From: RHKX01 sp963823275
GTDB lineage: Bacteria; Actinomycetota; Thermoleophilia; Solirubrobacterales; 70-9
Reading direction: 5' to 3'
Assembly: GCA_963823275.1 (NCBI GenBank)
Contig: CAWGKW010000002.1
Location: 186,001 to 250,000, forward strand
DNA length: 64,000 nt
Part shown: piece by piece, positions 53,455-62,068 of the stretch
How the letters are laid out: each line of letters begins with the position of its first letter
How positions within the stretch are numbered: the stretch's first letter is position 1
The notes under the pieces: generated by a model
Told to the model about the DNA's origin: nothing
The model's database searches: none
The model's input: the letters and a program-made list of their open reading frames with translations, nothing else
Program-made: the position numbers and the translations under genes

Positions 53455-54507
53455 TCAGCCGTCCAGCTTCATCTTCGCCCGCGGGTCCAGGGCGTCTCGC
53501 ACGCCCTCGCCGACTACCTGCAGGGTGAGGACGGTCAGCACCAGCATCGCGCCCGGAATCACGGCCAGAAACGGCGCCGTGATGATCCGGCTGACGCCGT
53601 CGTCGAGCATCGTCCCCCAGGACGGAGTGGGGGCCTGCACGCCGGCGCCGAGGAACGAGAGCGCCGCCTCGAGCAGGATCGCGTTCGCCACCATCAGCGG
53701 AAAGAACACGAGCAGCATCGTCACGGTGTTGGGGAGGATCTCCGAGAACATGATCCGCAGCGAGCCCATCCCCTGGGCCTCGGCGGCCTCCACGAATTCC
53801 TTCTCACGGATAGCCAGCACCTCACCGCGGATCGGTCTCGCCATGTAGGGGATGTAGACGACCGCGATGATCACCATCGGGATCCACAGCGAGCCCGCTT
53901 CGATCGTTATCGGCCCGACGGTCAACCCGCTCTGGGCGAGGGCGACCCCGAGGGCGATACCCAGGAGGATCACCGGGAAGGCCCAGATGATGTCCATCAG
54001 CCGGGCGATCACCCCGTCGGTGAACCCGCGGAAGTAGCCGGCCAGGAGGCCGAGCACGATCGCCATCAGGGTCATTCCGATGGCGGCTCCGAGCCCGATC
54101 AGCAGCGAGTTACGGCCACCGTAGAGGAGGCGCACCATGACGTCGCGGCCGTTGCTGTCGGCGCCGAAGAAGTACTCGCCCCGCCAGGTCGGGCCGACCG
54201 GGACGCCGTCGAGGCCGAGGATCAGCACTTCCTCGCCCCCCTTCGTGACCGTCTCGGTCCCGCCCGGGGAATCGTCGGGCCCGCGGTTGGCCACGTAGTC
54301 GGCCCAGAGCGGGGCGGCCGCGCAGGCGAGGACGAGGAGGACGAAGACGACCGCCGAGACCATCGCCCCGCGGTTGCGGCGCAGACGCCGCCAGGCGAGT
54401 TGGCCCGGGCTGGCGCCCTTCAGGCCCTCCCGCTTCTGCTCGGCGACGAGCTCAGGCGGGACCTCCCCGCCGAGCGCCGTCGCTGGGGTCGTGCTTCTAC
54501 TGGCCAT
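53455..54507 (-). CDS. oppC: Peptide ABC transporter permease (OppC/DppC)
   Basis: A 350-residue permease. An N-terminal cytoplasmic stretch (SPGQLAWRRLRRNRGAMVSA) leads to helix 1, then a periplasmic loop with PTWRGEYFFGADSNGRDV, five more helices, and the coupling motif REKEFVEAAEAQGMGSLRIM. EAALSFLGAGVQAPTPSWG and the C-terminal GVRDALDPRAK are family marks. Its ATG overlaps the end of oppA by 11 bases. Confidence 0.94.
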   Translation of the reverse strand: MASRSTTPATALGGEVPPELVAEQKREGLKGASPGQLAWRRLRRNRGAMVSAVVFVLLVLACAAAPLWADYVANRGPDDSPGGTETVTKGGEEVLILGLDGVPVGPTWRGEYFFGADSNGRDVMVRLLYGGRNSLLIGLGAAIGMTLMAIVLGLLAGYFRGFTDGVIARLMDIIWAFPVILLGIALGVALAQSGLTVGPITIEAGSLWIPMVIIAVVYIPYMARPIRGEVLAIREKEFVEAAEAQGMGSLRIMFSEILPNTVTMLLVFFPLMVANAILLEAALSFLGAGVQAPTPSWGTMLDDGVSRIITAPFLAVIPGAMLVLTVLTLQVVGEGVRDALDPRAKMKLDG

Positions 54508-56215
54508 CCACGAGCTCGAAGCTCGTGTAGTCGTTCAGATATACGGGGCTGAAGACCGTCTTCTCGAAGTCGATCCGGTCGGAGACGAACGTGGAGACCT
54601 TCCGGTGACCGTAGGGGGCGATCAGCCCCTCGTTGACCAGGTAGTTGTCCAGTTCCTCCCAGTCCGTGGTGACCGACGCCAGGTCGGGCTCCCCCGAGAG
54701 CCTCGCGATCTCGTCGTTGATCTTCTGGTCGTCGACGTTGCCGAAGTTCTGGTTGTTCGTCGGCTGGATCGTCGCTCCGTCAACCAGGAAATAGAAGTTG
54801 AGCGGATGCGGGAAGTCCTGGAACCAGTTGGTGAAGCCCGTCTGGGCCTCCGTCGACTGATCGCCGATCGTCTGGAAGTAGACACCGCCGTCGATGATCT
54901 TCGGCGTCGCGTCGAAGCCCAGGTTGTTGAGCTGCTGCGCGTACTCCTGGGTGACCTTGTCGGTCGGGTCGTCGTTGTTGCCCCAGACGGTCACCTCGGC
55001 CCCGGCTGCGCCGGCGTCCTCGATCATCTGCTTGGCGGCCTCGACATCAGGCGCGGCGTTCGGGTCACCCCACGGACACTCGGTCGTGTCGAGCGCCGCG
55101 TCGTAGCCGGGCATTCCGGGCGGCAGGAAGGAGCAACCTGGCGCCAGTTCGCCCGAGAACAACTTCGCCAGCGCGACTTTGTCCAGGCCCAGGTTCACGG
55201 CCTTGCGTACCTCGGGGTCGTCGAACGGCGGCACGTTGTTGTTCATGAAGAAGTAGTACGTGGAGGAGGTTGGGAACTCCTCGTACCGCTGCGGCTCGCT
55301 GCCGTCGGGACCGACCAGCGCATTGACCTCGGGCTTGAGGTCCGCGGGCGGCGGGTCCTGCATGTAGTCGAGCTGGTTGTCGAGCACGTCCTGGGCCTGC
55401 TCGGTGGTGTTCTTGATGATCCTTGTCGTCAGGGTGTCGATCGAGCCGTTGGGGATGTCGCTCAGGCCGAGGTCGGCGAAGTCCTGGCGACGCTCCATGA
55501 CGAACTGGCGGTTCGGAATCGACTCGGTGATCACGTATGGACCGACGCCGGGGGGCGGGTCCTCGGTCATGTTCTTGAACGGCGTGTCGCTCGGGACCAG
55601 GCCGGCGAAGTTGAGCGCGAGTACGTTCGTGAAGGCGGCATCCGGATCGGTCAGCTGGATCGTGATCTCACCGGTCTTGTCGTCGGTCTCGATCCCCTTG
55701 ATGTCACCCTCGGGGTCGTTGTTCTTCAGGTACTCCTCGGCGCCCTCGATCACCTGGTAGAACGGCGAGCCGCCCGACTCCAGGTTGAGCACCCGCTTGA
55801 TCGTGTGCTCGAAGTCGCTGGCCACGACGTCCTGCCCGTCTGAATAGGTGAGGCCGTCGCGCAGGGTCATCGTGTAGGTCAGGCCGTCCTCGGAGATCTC
55901 GGGGAGATCCTCGGCGAGGCCGGGGATGACCTCGGAGCCGGCCTCTCCATTCTCGTGGGGGTAGGTGTAGAGCGGCGTGTAGACGATCCACATCGGCTCC
56001 CAGCCGTTGACCGTGTAGGAAAGGGCAGGGTCGAGGAAGTCGGGCTGCGAGGTCTGCGCGAGGGTGGCCTCTCCGCCGGTGCTGGTGGAACCCGAATCGG
56101 ATGAGGTGTCATCGCTGCTGCCGCACGCCGCGACTGCGACCGCGATTGCTGCGACTGCGACCAGCGCGAACAGCGCCCTGATCGCACCGGACGTCAAACT
56201 CGAACCTCTGAACAA
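54497..56215 (-). CDS. oppA: Peptide ABC transporter substrate-binding lipoprotein (OppA/DppA)
   Basis: About 572 residues. A lipoprotein signal ends VAVAAC, then a Ser/Thr/Asp-rich linker and an SBP_bac_5 domain (LTYTMTLRDGLTYSDGQDVVASDFEHTIKRVL in pieces; RKAVNLGLDKVALAKLFSG; a C-terminal WFQDFPHPLNFYFLV). It binds peptides or similar solutes outside the membrane for the OppBC-DF permease. I choose TTG at 56215 because AGGAGAG lies 6 bases upstream and a clean signal follows; ATG at 56233 or GTG at 56248 would add 6-11 residues. First gene of the operon. Confidence 0.93.
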   Translation of the reverse strand: MFRGSSLTSGAIRALFALVAVAAIAVAVAACGSSDDTSSDSGSTSTGGEATLAQTSQPDFLDPALSYTVNGWEPMWIVYTPLYTYPHENGEAGSEVIPGLAEDLPEISEDGLTYTMTLRDGLTYSDGQDVVASDFEHTIKRVLNLESGGSPFYQVIEGAEEYLKNNDPEGDIKGIETDDKTGEITIQLTDPDAAFTNVLALNFAGLVPSDTPFKNMTEDPPPGVGPYVITESIPNRQFVMERRQDFADLGLSDIPNGSIDTLTTRIIKNTTEQAQDVLDNQLDYMQDPPPADLKPEVNALVGPDGSEPQRYEEFPTSSTYYFFMNNNVPPFDDPEVRKAVNLGLDKVALAKLFSGELAPGCSFLPPGMPGYDAALDTTECPWGDPNAAPDVEAAKQMIEDAGAAGAEVTVWGNNDDPTDKVTQEYAQQLNNLGFDATPKIIDGGVYFQTIGDQSTEAQTGFTNWFQDFPHPLNFYFLVDGATIQPTNNQNFGNVDDQKINDEIARLSGEPDLASVTTDWEELDNYLVNEGLIAPYGHRKVSTFVSDRIDFEKTVFSPVYLNDYTSFELVDGQ

Positions 56216-56413
56216 TTGTCTCTCCTGCCCCATGCTGGAAACGCGCACCGCCGGGTCGGCGGCACCTCGACTTAGGTGGGTTTTATCACTTGGCGGTCGA
56301 GAAGGTCCGCCCGTTCCCGATCAGCGGGCAGGCCTTGACCTTCGCGACCCTCACCTCAGCAACCGGCGACGATGAATCGAGCCGCCGGGCGCGAACGATC
56401 CCCGCGCGGCGAA

Positions 56414-56419
56414 TAGTCT
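56414..56419 (+). promoter_or_regulatory. -10 box of the racemase gene
   Basis: TAGTCT lies 7 bases before the GTG start at 56427 with no ribosome-binding site, implying a leaderless transcript. The sequence just upstream (GCGCGAACGATCCCCGCG) reappears in altered form at about 57711, before the decayed copy of the gene's end. Confidence 0.5.
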
Positions 56420-56426
56420 CCGATCC

Positions 56427-57551
56427 GTGGGACCGCTGCACGGAGTCAAGGTCGTCGAGATCGCCTCGATCGGTCCGGGGCCATTCGCGGCGATGATGCT
56501 GGCCGACATGGGCGCCGACGTCGTCCGCCTGGAGCGGGCCGGCTCGGCTGCGGGACTCGGGTCGGGCTCCTGGAACTACATGCACCGCGGTCGACCGTCG
56601 GTCGCCTGCGATCTCAAGAGCCCGGCGGGCAGAGACCTGGCCCTGCGGCTCTGCGAGTCGGCCGATGCGCTGATCGAGGGTTTCCGGCCGGGGGTGATGG
56701 AGCGGCTCGGGCTCGGCCCCGCCGATGCCGCCGAGCGCAACCCGCGCCTGGTCTACGGGCGGATGACCGGCTACGGGCAGGAGGGTCCGTTGTCGGCGGT
56801 TGCCGGCCACGACATCAACTACGTCTCGCTCTCCGGCGCCCTCGGGGCGATCGCTCGCGAGGGGGAGCGGCCGCTCTTCCCACTCAACCTCGTCGGCGAC
56901 TTCGGCGGCGGCGGGATGCTTTTGGCGCTGGGCGTCCTGGCCGCCGTGATCGAGGCCCGCGGCTCCGGTCAGGGCCAGGTCGTCGACGCCTCGATGGTCG
57001 AGGGCGCCTCGGTGCTGATGACGCTGATGCACGCGATGCGGGAGATCGGCATGTGGCGCGACCAACCGGGAACCAACCTCCTTGATTCAGGCGCCCACTT
57101 CTACGAGGTCTACGAGTGCTCCGACGGCGGGTTCCTCGCGGTTGGCGCTCTCGAGCCGCAGTTCTACGCCACGCTCCTCGAGCTGATGGAGCTCGACCCC
57201 GAGGAGTTCCCGCAGATGGACCAGGCCCGCTGGCCCGAGTTCAAGGTCAGCTTCGCCGCCGTCTTCAAGACGAAGACCCGGGACGAGTGGGCTGCGATCC
57301 TCGAGCCTGCCGAGGCCTGCGCGACGCCCGTCCTCAACATGGGGGAGGCGCCGAACCACCCCCACAACGCCGCCCGCGGCAGCTTCGTCGAGATCAACGG
57401 CAAGCTCCAGCCCGGCCCGGCTCCGCGCTTCAGCCGCACCCCCTCGTCGCTTCCGACACCTCCCCCCGACCCCGGCGCCGACACCGACACAGCGCTTGCC
57501 GGCTGGGGCCTGAGGAGCGACGAAATCCAGCACTACACCAGCGAAATCTGA
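56427..57551 (+). CDS. CoA-transferase family III / alpha-methylacyl-CoA racemase
   Basis: A 374-residue CaiB/BaiF-fold protein closest to alpha-methylacyl-CoA racemase, which interconverts the R and S forms of 2-methylacyl-CoA in breakdown of branched lipids. GVKVVEIASIGPGPFAAMMLADMGADVVRLER is the N-terminal block in pieces. The racemase marker LVGDFGGGGMLLALG holds the catalytic Asp. LVYGRMTGYGQEGP and LDSGAHFYEVYECSDGG follow. Leaderless GTG start. The C-terminus (ALAGWGLRSDEI) is echoed by the remnant at 57.7-57.9 kb. Confidence 0.93.
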   Translation: MGPLHGVKVVEIASIGPGPFAAMMLADMGADVVRLERAGSAAGLGSGSWNYMHRGRPSVACDLKSPAGRDLALRLCESADALIEGFRPGVMERLGLGPADAAERNPRLVYGRMTGYGQEGPLSAVAGHDINYVSLSGALGAIAREGERPLFPLNLVGDFGGGGMLLALGVLAAVIEARGSGQGQVVDASMVEGASVLMTLMHAMREIGMWRDQPGTNLLDSGAHFYEVYECSDGGFLAVGALEPQFYATLLELMELDPEEFPQMDQARWPEFKVSFAAVFKTKTRDEWAAILEPAEACATPVLNMGEAPNHPHNAARGSFVEINGKLQPGPAPRFSRTPSSLPTPPPDPGADTDTALAGWGLRSDEIQHYTSEI

Positions 57552-57708
57552 CCTCGGGTGCGGTAAGAGCCTGCCCAACGGCCTTTGGCCCAAGGATCGA
57601 GACTGCTCTCGCGGAAGCATGGCGTCCGTCAAGTCACCTTCGATCTCCATGCCTTGGGGATGGGTGACGGGGCGCACCCGGGGGACGCGAATGTGACGAG
57701 GGTTTCGC

Positions 57709-57864
57709 CGAGCGCGAACGATTCCCGCGACCGCCGCCCTCGAGCCCGCCGAGGACTGCGCGACCCCCGTCCTCGGCATGGGGGAGGGGCCGATACCGAC
57801 GGGCGCTCGCGGGTTGGGGCCTGGACGCCGACGAGATCGCGGAGTACCAATCGGGCGGAGGGTG
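57709..57864 (+). pseudogene. Decayed internally deleted copy of the racemase gene
   Basis: Remnants of a second racemase gene. ALEPAEDCATPVLGMGEG corresponds to ILEPAEACATPVLNMGEA of the intact gene, and ALAGWGLDADEIAEY (ending at a TGA at 57862-57864) to ALAGWGLRSDEIQHY. The two pieces are out of frame. Directly before them, GCGCGAACGATTCCCGCG resembles sequence upstream of the intact start. So promoter side and 3' end survive while the middle is gone. It fills most of the 57552-57888 gap; the first 150 bases show nothing clear. Confidence 0.7.
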
Positions 57865-57888
57865 AAGGCACCTGACGTAGGGAGTGAC

Positions 57889-58478
57889 GTGGACCGCATC
57901 ATCAGGCACCTGAGCCTCGCCAACGTCGTCTCGGTGATCGCCCTGTTCGTAGCCCTGGGTGGTGGCGCCTACGCGGTCAAGACCGCGCAGAAGAACTCGG
58001 TCGCCTCGAAGAGCATCAAGAGCGAGACGATCAAGTCGGGGGACGTCAGGGAGGTGCCCTGACCGCCGGTGATGTCAACGTCGCGACGTTGCCCGACGCG
58101 ACGAGCGGGCGGACGGAGGATGGTGGGTTCCTCTGCACCGACTCCTCGGCGGACTTCAATCCCTGCGTGGACGCGGAGATCGAGCTGGCCCGCCCGGCGC
58201 GGGTGCTCGTGATCGGAGAGGGCGACGCCGACAGCGGGAGTACCGACCTAGTCAGGGTCTCGACCTGCCAGATCTTCGTTGATGGGGCACCGATCGGCGT
58301 CGATCGGGCGATCGCCGCCGGCTTCCAACTGACCGAGCAGTTCAAGATCACCGCGATCAGCGACGTCATCCTGCCGGGCACCCGAGCGGTCGAGATGGCC
58401 TGCCACGGCCCGGGCGGAGGAGCGGCTCCCAGAATCCTCTTCCCCACCCTCACCACCGTCGTGCTCGGGGCCGGTTGA
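57889..58478 (+). CDS. Exported thermoleophilial-type protein, one apparent frameshift
   Basis: About 196 codons. The N-terminus (DRIIRHLSLANVVSVIALFVALGGGAYA) is the membrane/signal segment of a large family of secreted proteins common in Solirubrobacterales, followed by Ser/Lys-rich repeats (NSVASKSIKSETIKSGDV). At about 58050 the frame breaks at VREVP-stop; one missing base restores GALTAGDVNVATLPDATSGR and a C-terminal domain of about 120 residues with three Cys (FLCTDSS, NPCVDAE, STCQIF). Function unknown, probably cell-surface. GTG start with GGGAG 5 bases upstream. Confidence 0.7.
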
Positions 58479-58583
58479 CGAGCCGGAGCCCGCCGCCGCA
58501 CTTCTGGCGGATCCACGCCCTGCCCAATAGGGTCCAAACCGTGGAGGAGCTCGACCATCGGCTCAATCGGAAGCCTCACGTCC

Positions 58584-60257
58584 GTGATCGGTAGGGCATA
58601 CCGGCAGGTCCGAATCTCCCTGGGGGCGGTCGCCACCGTCTTCGAGAACCACGACATGCGGCGGCTGCAGCTCGCCTGGGCGGCCATTGCGCTTGCCATG
58701 TGGGCGTTCGCGATCGCCCTGGGCGTCTACGCGTTCGAGGTCGGCGGGGCGACCCTGGTCGGCGTCGCGGCCCTTGTCCGCCTTCTGCCCGGCGCCATTG
58801 CCTCCCCGCTTGCCGGAACCCTGGGTGATCGGTTCCCGCGGCGATCCGTCCTGATCTGGAGCGCGATCGCCGCCGCCGTCGCGCTCACTTCGACCGCCGT
58901 CGCCACGGCCATCGAAGCGCCTGCGGGTGTTGTCTTCATACTCGCCGGCGTCTTCACGGTCGCGATCAGTCCCTACATCCCGGCTGAGGGCGCCCTGCTT
59001 CCCACCATCGCTCGTTCTCCGCAGGAGCTGTCGGCGGCGAACGTCGCCCATAGCGTGATGGACAACGTCGGTTTCCTTTGTGGCTCGATCCTCGCCGGAG
59101 CGCTGCTGGGCCTTGCCTCCACCGAGACGGCCTTCGTCGCCGCAGCGGTCGCCGCAGCGGTCGCGGTCCTGCTGCTCGCCGGGCTGGGGTGTGATGAGCG
59201 ACCGTCCTACGAAACTGACGACGAGATCTCCGGTCTCGTCGCCGAGACGGCCCTTGGTGCCCGCACGATACTCGAGCATCCTCGCCTGCGGCTGGTGGGG
59301 TTGGTCCTCACCCTGCTCGTCCTCTTCGAAGGGGCGGCCGACGTGCTGATCGTCGTCCTGGCCCTGGATCTACTCGACCTCAGCGAGGGAAGCGTTGGCT
59401 ACCTGAACGCGGCCTGGGGGATCGGCGCATTGGTGGGCGGTGTCGCCCTGGCGGTGCTGCTCGAGCGTGCGCGGCTCGCATCGGGACTGCTGGGCGGAAG
59501 CCTCGTTGCCGGTGCGTCGATGGCGCTCGCGGGCGTCTGGGCGGTCCCCGTTTCCGCGTACATCGCCTGGATCGGGATCGGCGTCGGCTACACCGCGGTC
59601 GAGGTGGCCGGACGGACGCTGATGCAGCGGGTCGGCTCCGACGAGAGCCTGGCGCGCGCCCTCGGGTTCCTCGAGACGTCCCGCCTCCTTGCGATGGCTC
59701 TGGGGGCGATCGCTGCCCCCGCCCTGATTGCCTGGCTCGGAATCGAGGGGGCGCTGATCGCGGTCGCCGCGATCCTGCCGCTCATCTCGGTGATCAACTG
59801 GGGGGGCCTCCGCCGGCTCGAGATCGGGGCTCCCGTCGACGTCCGCCGCTTCGCGCTGCTCCGGGGCAACTCGATCTTCGCTCCCCTGCCCGTCGATGCT
59901 CTCGAGGGGGTCGCCCGGGGCCTCGTTCCCGTCGCCGCGGCCGGCGAGCAGGTGGTGATCTCACAGGGGGAGCACGGAGATCGGTTCTATCTGATCGTCG
60001 AGGGTGAGGTGGAGGTCAGGGTGGACGGTTCGTTCCGTCGGCGGGAGGGGCCGGGAGAGTCCTTCGGAGAGATTGCGTTGCTGCACGATGTTCGTCGCAC
60101 CGCCACCGTCATGGCGGTGCGCCCCACCGAGATGCTCGCGCTCGAACGCGAGCACTTCATCGCCGCCGTCACCGGCCACCGGCGCAGCCATGAGGTTGCG
60201 AGGTCGGAGGCGCACGGGCGTCTACACGGTCCGCCTGGACCCGGGCCTCCGGCGTGA
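58584..60257 (+). CDS. MFS transporter fused to a cyclic-nucleotide-binding domain
   Basis: A 557-residue protein. Residues 20-415 are a 12-helix major facilitator with the A-motif GTLGDRFPRRSVLI, resembling drug or macrolide exporters. Residues 430-545 are a cNMP-binding domain: VISQGEHGDRFYLIVEGEVEV, the phosphate-binding cassette GESFGEIALLHDVRRTATV with its Glu and Arg intact, then a final helix. Transport could thus be gated by cAMP or cGMP. The stop overlaps the start of a nucleotide cyclase gene (GTGA at 60254). The substrate is unknown. The GTG start is likely but not certain. Confidence 0.9.
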   Translation: MIGRAYRQVRISLGAVATVFENHDMRRLQLAWAAIALAMWAFAIALGVYAFEVGGATLVGVAALVRLLPGAIASPLAGTLGDRFPRRSVLIWSAIAAAVALTSTAVATAIEAPAGVVFILAGVFTVAISPYIPAEGALLPTIARSPQELSAANVAHSVMDNVGFLCGSILAGALLGLASTETAFVAAAVAAAVAVLLLAGLGCDERPSYETDDEISGLVAETALGARTILEHPRLRLVGLVLTLLVLFEGAADVLIVVLALDLLDLSEGSVGYLNAAWGIGALVGGVALAVLLERARLASGLLGGSLVAGASMALAGVWAVPVSAYIAWIGIGVGYTAVEVAGRTLMQRVGSDESLARALGFLETSRLLAMALGAIAAPALIAWLGIEGALIAVAAILPLISVINWGGLRRLEIGAPVDVRRFALLRGNSIFAPLPVDALEGVARGLVPVAAAGEQVVISQGEHGDRFYLIVEGEVEVRVDGSFRRREGPGESFGEIALLHDVRRTATVMAVRPTEMLALEREHFIAAVTGHRRSHEVARSEAHGRLHGPPGPGPPA

Positions 60258-62029
60258 GGTCGTGGAACAGCGGCAGGCGCCTCGCCTGCTCGATTGCGGC
60301 GCTGCTGGGCGTCTCGATCGGGCTGCTCGGCTACGGCCTCGGGCTCTTCGATCAGCTCGAGCTGCAATCGGTTGACGCCCGCTTCTCGGTGCGGGGAGCC
60401 GAGGATCCTCCCGAGGACCTCATCGTGGTCCTGGTGGACGACGTCTCCTTCGACCGCCTCGACGAACAGTGGCCGTTCCCGCGCTCGATGCACGGGGAGG
60501 TGATCGATCGCCTGAGCCGCGACGGCGCAGCCGCGATCGCCTACGACGTTCAGTTCACCGAGCCGACAAGTCCCAGCGAGGACAATGCCCTGATCGGGGC
60601 GGTCGATCGCGCCGGGGGTGTGACGCTCGCGACGGACGAGGTCAACGACAACGGACGGTCGGATGTCTTCGGTGGCGAGGCGGTCCTTCGCAGCGTCGGC
60701 GCCCGCGCCGGCAACTCGCAGTTCGAACCCGACCCCGGGGGTGTCTTCCGCCAGTTCCCGTATGCGATCCGGGGACTCGAGGGTTTCGCCGTCGTCGCCG
60801 AGGAGCAGCGAACGGGGGAGCGGGTCGAACGCGGGGATTTCGACGACGGCCGCGAAGCGTGGATCGACTACCGTGGGCCGTCGGGAACGATTTCGGCCGT
60901 CCCCTTCTCCGACGTGTTGGAGGGAAGGTTCGAGCCGGGGACCTTCGCGGGCAAGACCGTCGTGGTCGGGGCCTCCGCACCCTCGCTTCAGGACGTGCAT
61001 CCCACCTCCGTCGCCGGCGACGAGGTCATGTCGGGTCCCGAGATCCAGGCGAACGCCATTGCGACCGTCGCCGATGGTCTGCCGCTGAGGTCGGCGCCGG
61101 GATGGCTCGTCGTAGGCCAGGTCCTCTTTCTGGGGGCCTTCGTTCCCCTCATCAGCCTTCGTATCCAACCGGGATTTGCTCTGATCTCGGGCTTGGCGCT
61201 TGCCGGGGCGTTTGTCCTCGCCGCGCAGATCGCCTTCAACGCGGGGTCCATCTGGCAGGTCGTTCCACCGCTGCTTGCCCTGATCGTCTCCTCGGTCGGG
61301 GCGCTGGTGGCCCACTATTCCCTTGATGCCGTCGATCGTGTGCGGATGCGCGATGCCTTCGGGCGCTTCGTCCCCGCGCCCGTCATCGAAGAGGCGATGG
61401 CTTCGGCCGGCGAGGACCTCCGTTTCAACGGGGTCAGGCGGGAGGCGACGGTGATGTTCAGCGACCTGCGCGGCTTCACGGCGCTCGCCGAGAGCCTCGA
61501 GCCGGAGCAGGTGATCGAGGTCCTGAACCAATACCTGACCGAGATGACCGAGGCGATCATGGGTCACGGCGGAACGCTCGTGGCCTTCATGGGCGACGGG
61601 ATCATGGCGATCTTCGGGGCGCCGCTGGAGCAGGCTGATCACGCTGCGCGAGCGCTCGATGCGGCCCGGGAGATGGTGGGCCCGAGGCTGGCTGCCTTCA
61701 ACGAGTGGTTGCTGGCGAGTGGAATCGCCAAGGAGCCCGTCGAGATAGGCATCGGCTTGAACAGTGGCGAGGTCATGTCGGGGAACGTCGGCTCCACCAA
61801 TCGGATGGAGTACACGGCCGTCGGCGATACGACGAACACGGCGTCCCGGCTTGAGGCCATGACCAAGGGCTCAGGCCACTCGCTGTTCATCGCCGGCTCC
61901 ACCTGCGGAATGGTTGCCGGCAGCGACGCGGCTGACGGTCTCGTGCTGGTTGGGGAGAGAGAGGTGCGCGGGCGCGAGGGCAGGCTGGAGATCTGGGGCC
62001 TGGCGGCCGAATCCGGCGGCCGCAGCTGA
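60254..62029 (+). CDS. CHASE2-domain membrane adenylate/guanylate cyclase
   Basis: A 591-residue class III cyclase. TM1 is at about 12-32, an outside CHASE2 sensor domain at 35-275 (IVVLVDDVSFDRLDEQWPFPR in pieces, AAAIAYDVQFTEP), three helices at 276-355, and the catalytic domain at about 390-570. Metal-binding Asp residues are in VMFSDLRGFT and FMGDGIMAIFG; EYTAVGDTTNTASRLEAM is the substrate/transition-state block with its Asn and Arg. It should make cAMP (or cGMP) in the cytoplasm in response to an outside signal. Translationally coupled to the cNMP-binding transporter before it. Confidence 0.93.
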   Translation: MRSWNSGRRLACSIAALLGVSIGLLGYGLGLFDQLELQSVDARFSVRGAEDPPEDLIVVLVDDVSFDRLDEQWPFPRSMHGEVIDRLSRDGAAAIAYDVQFTEPTSPSEDNALIGAVDRAGGVTLATDEVNDNGRSDVFGGEAVLRSVGARAGNSQFEPDPGGVFRQFPYAIRGLEGFAVVAEEQRTGERVERGDFDDGREAWIDYRGPSGTISAVPFSDVLEGRFEPGTFAGKTVVVGASAPSLQDVHPTSVAGDEVMSGPEIQANAIATVADGLPLRSAPGWLVVGQVLFLGAFVPLISLRIQPGFALISGLALAGAFVLAAQIAFNAGSIWQVVPPLLALIVSSVGALVAHYSLDAVDRVRMRDAFGRFVPAPVIEEAMASAGEDLRFNGVRREATVMFSDLRGFTALAESLEPEQVIEVLNQYLTEMTEAIMGHGGTLVAFMGDGIMAIFGAPLEQADHAARALDAAREMVGPRLAAFNEWLLASGIAKEPVEIGIGLNSGEVMSGNVGSTNRMEYTAVGDTTNTASRLEAMTKGSGHSLFIAGSTCGMVAGSDAADGLVLVGEREVRGREGRLEIWGLAAESGGRS

Positions 62030-62055
62030 CCTGCAATGGGGCGCTGGAATGCAGG

Positions 62056-62061
62056 TATTGT
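62056..62061 (+). promoter_or_regulatory. -10 box of the last gene
   Basis: TATTGT ends 7 bases before the ATG at 62069; no Shine-Dalgarno. Another leaderless start. Confidence 0.5.
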
Positions 62062-62068
62062 TCGTCAC

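Noticed and set aside
57629..57871. Minus-strand ORFs at 57.6-57.9 kb
   Set aside because: Shadows of the decayed racemase copy on the plus strand; Arg/Ser-rich with no fold.
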